A stretch of 64,000 bases of DNA, taken from Luteimonas_C sp035250245. GTDB lineage: Bacteria > Pseudomonadota > Gammaproteobacteria > Xanthomonadales > Xanthomonadaceae. The DNA is taken from positions 90,109-154,108 of the forward strand of contig DATFFH010000095.1 of NCBI GenBank assembly GCA_035250245.1, in the 5' to 3' direction. The notes under the pieces are model-generated. The model did no database searches and had not been told where the DNA came from. It was given only the letters and a program-made list of their open reading frames with translations. Position numbers and translations under genes: made by a program. Positions 63,318-64,000 of this stretch are shown in pieces (within the stretch, counting starts at the first letter, position 1; every line of letters starts with the position of its first letter).

Positions 63318-63983
63318 TTAAGTCGCCGGGGCATCCGGCTGTCGTTCGGGCCGCGCCGCATCGAACGCGGGCAAAGCCAAACAGGCTTGCTCGATCCTGA
63401 CGATGTTCGGGAATTTTTCCAGGTCCACGCCGAAGCGGCGCGCATTGTAGACCTGCGGCACCAGGCAGCAGTCGGCGATGGTGGGCGTGGTGCCCTCGCA
63501 GAAAGTGTCGGTGGAGGGATGGTCGCTGAGCATGGACTCGAACGCGGCGAAGCCTTCGCTCATCCAGTGCCGCATCCATTCGTCGCGCTCGGGCTGGGGC
63601 ACGTGCCAGGTGTGTTCGAAATAGCGCATCACCCGCAGGTTGTTGAGCGGGTGCACGTCGCAGGCGATCAACTGCGCCAGCGCGCGTACGCGCTGGCGGC
63701 CGCGCGAGGTCGCCGGCAGCAGCGCGGGCTCGGGCCAGACTTCGTCCACGTATTCCAGGATCGCCAACGACTGCCGCAGCATCCGTTGGCCGTGCTGCAG
63801 CACCGGCACCAGGCCCTGCGGGTTGGCCTTGCGGTAGGTTTCGCTGTGCTGCTCGCCGCCGTCGCGCAGCAGATGCACGGGCAGGATTTCGTAGGCCAGG
63901 CCTTTGAGGTTCAGCCCGATCCGCACGCGGTAGGCCGCGCTCGAACGCCAGTACGAATACAGCAGCAGCGATTCACCGGTCAT
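63318..63983 (-). CDS. maiA: Maleylacetoacetate isomerase (zeta-class GST)
   Basis: 221 residues. N-terminal thioredoxin-like fold with YWRSSAAYRVRIGLNLKG at the active site (bacterial enzymes often have SSAA in place of SSCS), NPQGLVPVLQHGQRMLRQS for glutathione, and C-terminal helical domain with TPTIADCCLVPQVYNARRF. Isomerises maleylacetoacetate to fumarylacetoacetate in tyrosine degradation. No other genes of the pathway in view. Confidence 0.9.
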   Translation of the reverse strand: MTGESLLLYSYWRSSAAYRVRIGLNLKGLAYEILPVHLLRDGGEQHSETYRKANPQGLVPVLQHGQRMLRQSLAILEYVDEVWPEPALLPATSRGRQRVRALAQLIACDVHPLNNLRVMRYFEHTWHVPQPERDEWMRHWMSEGFAAFESMLSDHPSTDTFCEGTTPTIADCCLVPQVYNARRFGVDLEKFPNIVRIEQACLALPAFDAARPERQPDAPAT

Positions 63984-64000
63984 CGTCCGTTTTTCCCCTA

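Overview
This window looks like chromosomal DNA of a high-GC gammaproteobacterium of the Xanthomonadaceae, most like Lysobacter. The family-level call rests on gene order: lptG-lptF facing pepA-holC-valS, xerD-dsbC, a polysaccharide locus between etfA and metB (the classic hypervariable LPS locus of Xanthomonas), cysD with fused cysNC, and a pilU-type twitching ATPase. Intergenic DNA is full of short palindromes that begin with GTAG, resembling the SMAG/REP elements described in Stenotrophomonas. I see no tRNA, rRNA, CRISPR array, prophage or full-length insertion sequence. All family assignments come from reading the sequence; no database search was run.

Layout. 88-3330: translation factor EttA, methionine aminopeptidase and PyrF (+). 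3490-5201: two coupled glycosyltransferases (-). 5554-12080: purL, an NTF2-like secreted protein, dsbC and xerD (-). 12129-24519: RDD protein (+), lptGF (-), pepA-holC-valS (+), then the coupled pssA - psi-like protein - rimI operon (-), two DUF4124 proteins and proS (+). 24807-29722: a ThrE-like exporter facing a four-gene MCE/Mla-type lipid transporter with a STAS-fused permease. 29864-38225: alkB, ETF-ubiquinone oxidoreductase, a lipoprotein metalloprotease with FG-GAP/VCBS repeats, galE, 3-oxoacid CoA-transferase and an ATP-grasp enzyme. 38402-44604: a GDP-mannose precursor enzyme, sulfate activation (cysNC, cysD) and etfBA. 44681-57196: a surface glycan locus with glycosyltransferases, a WbsX fusion, two FkbM methyltransferases, an acyltransferase, a sugar epimerase, a small coiled-coil protein and the Wzt/Wzm exporter. 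57186-63983: two transsulfuration enzymes, YdcH, an envelope-associated coiled-coil pair, pilU and maiA.

How the genes work together. Envelope construction dominates: LptF/G move LPS to the outer membrane, the MCE system moves lipids, PssA feeds phospholipid synthesis, GalE and XanB supply nucleotide sugars, and the etfA-metB locus builds and exports a polysaccharide by the ABC-transporter route. EtfAB and ETF-QO form one electron path to quinone. CysD/CysNC with the transsulfuration enzymes form a sulfur theme.

The most unusual signal is how repeats interact with genes. Six genes end in a TAG stop that lies inside the GTAG head of a repeat. Repeat sequence is also found in frame inside two essential enzymes (purL, valS) and in the N-terminal region of a putative envelope protein. 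A second candidate is an 86-residue protein upstream of rimI whose C-terminus resembles DNA polymerase III psi (HolD).
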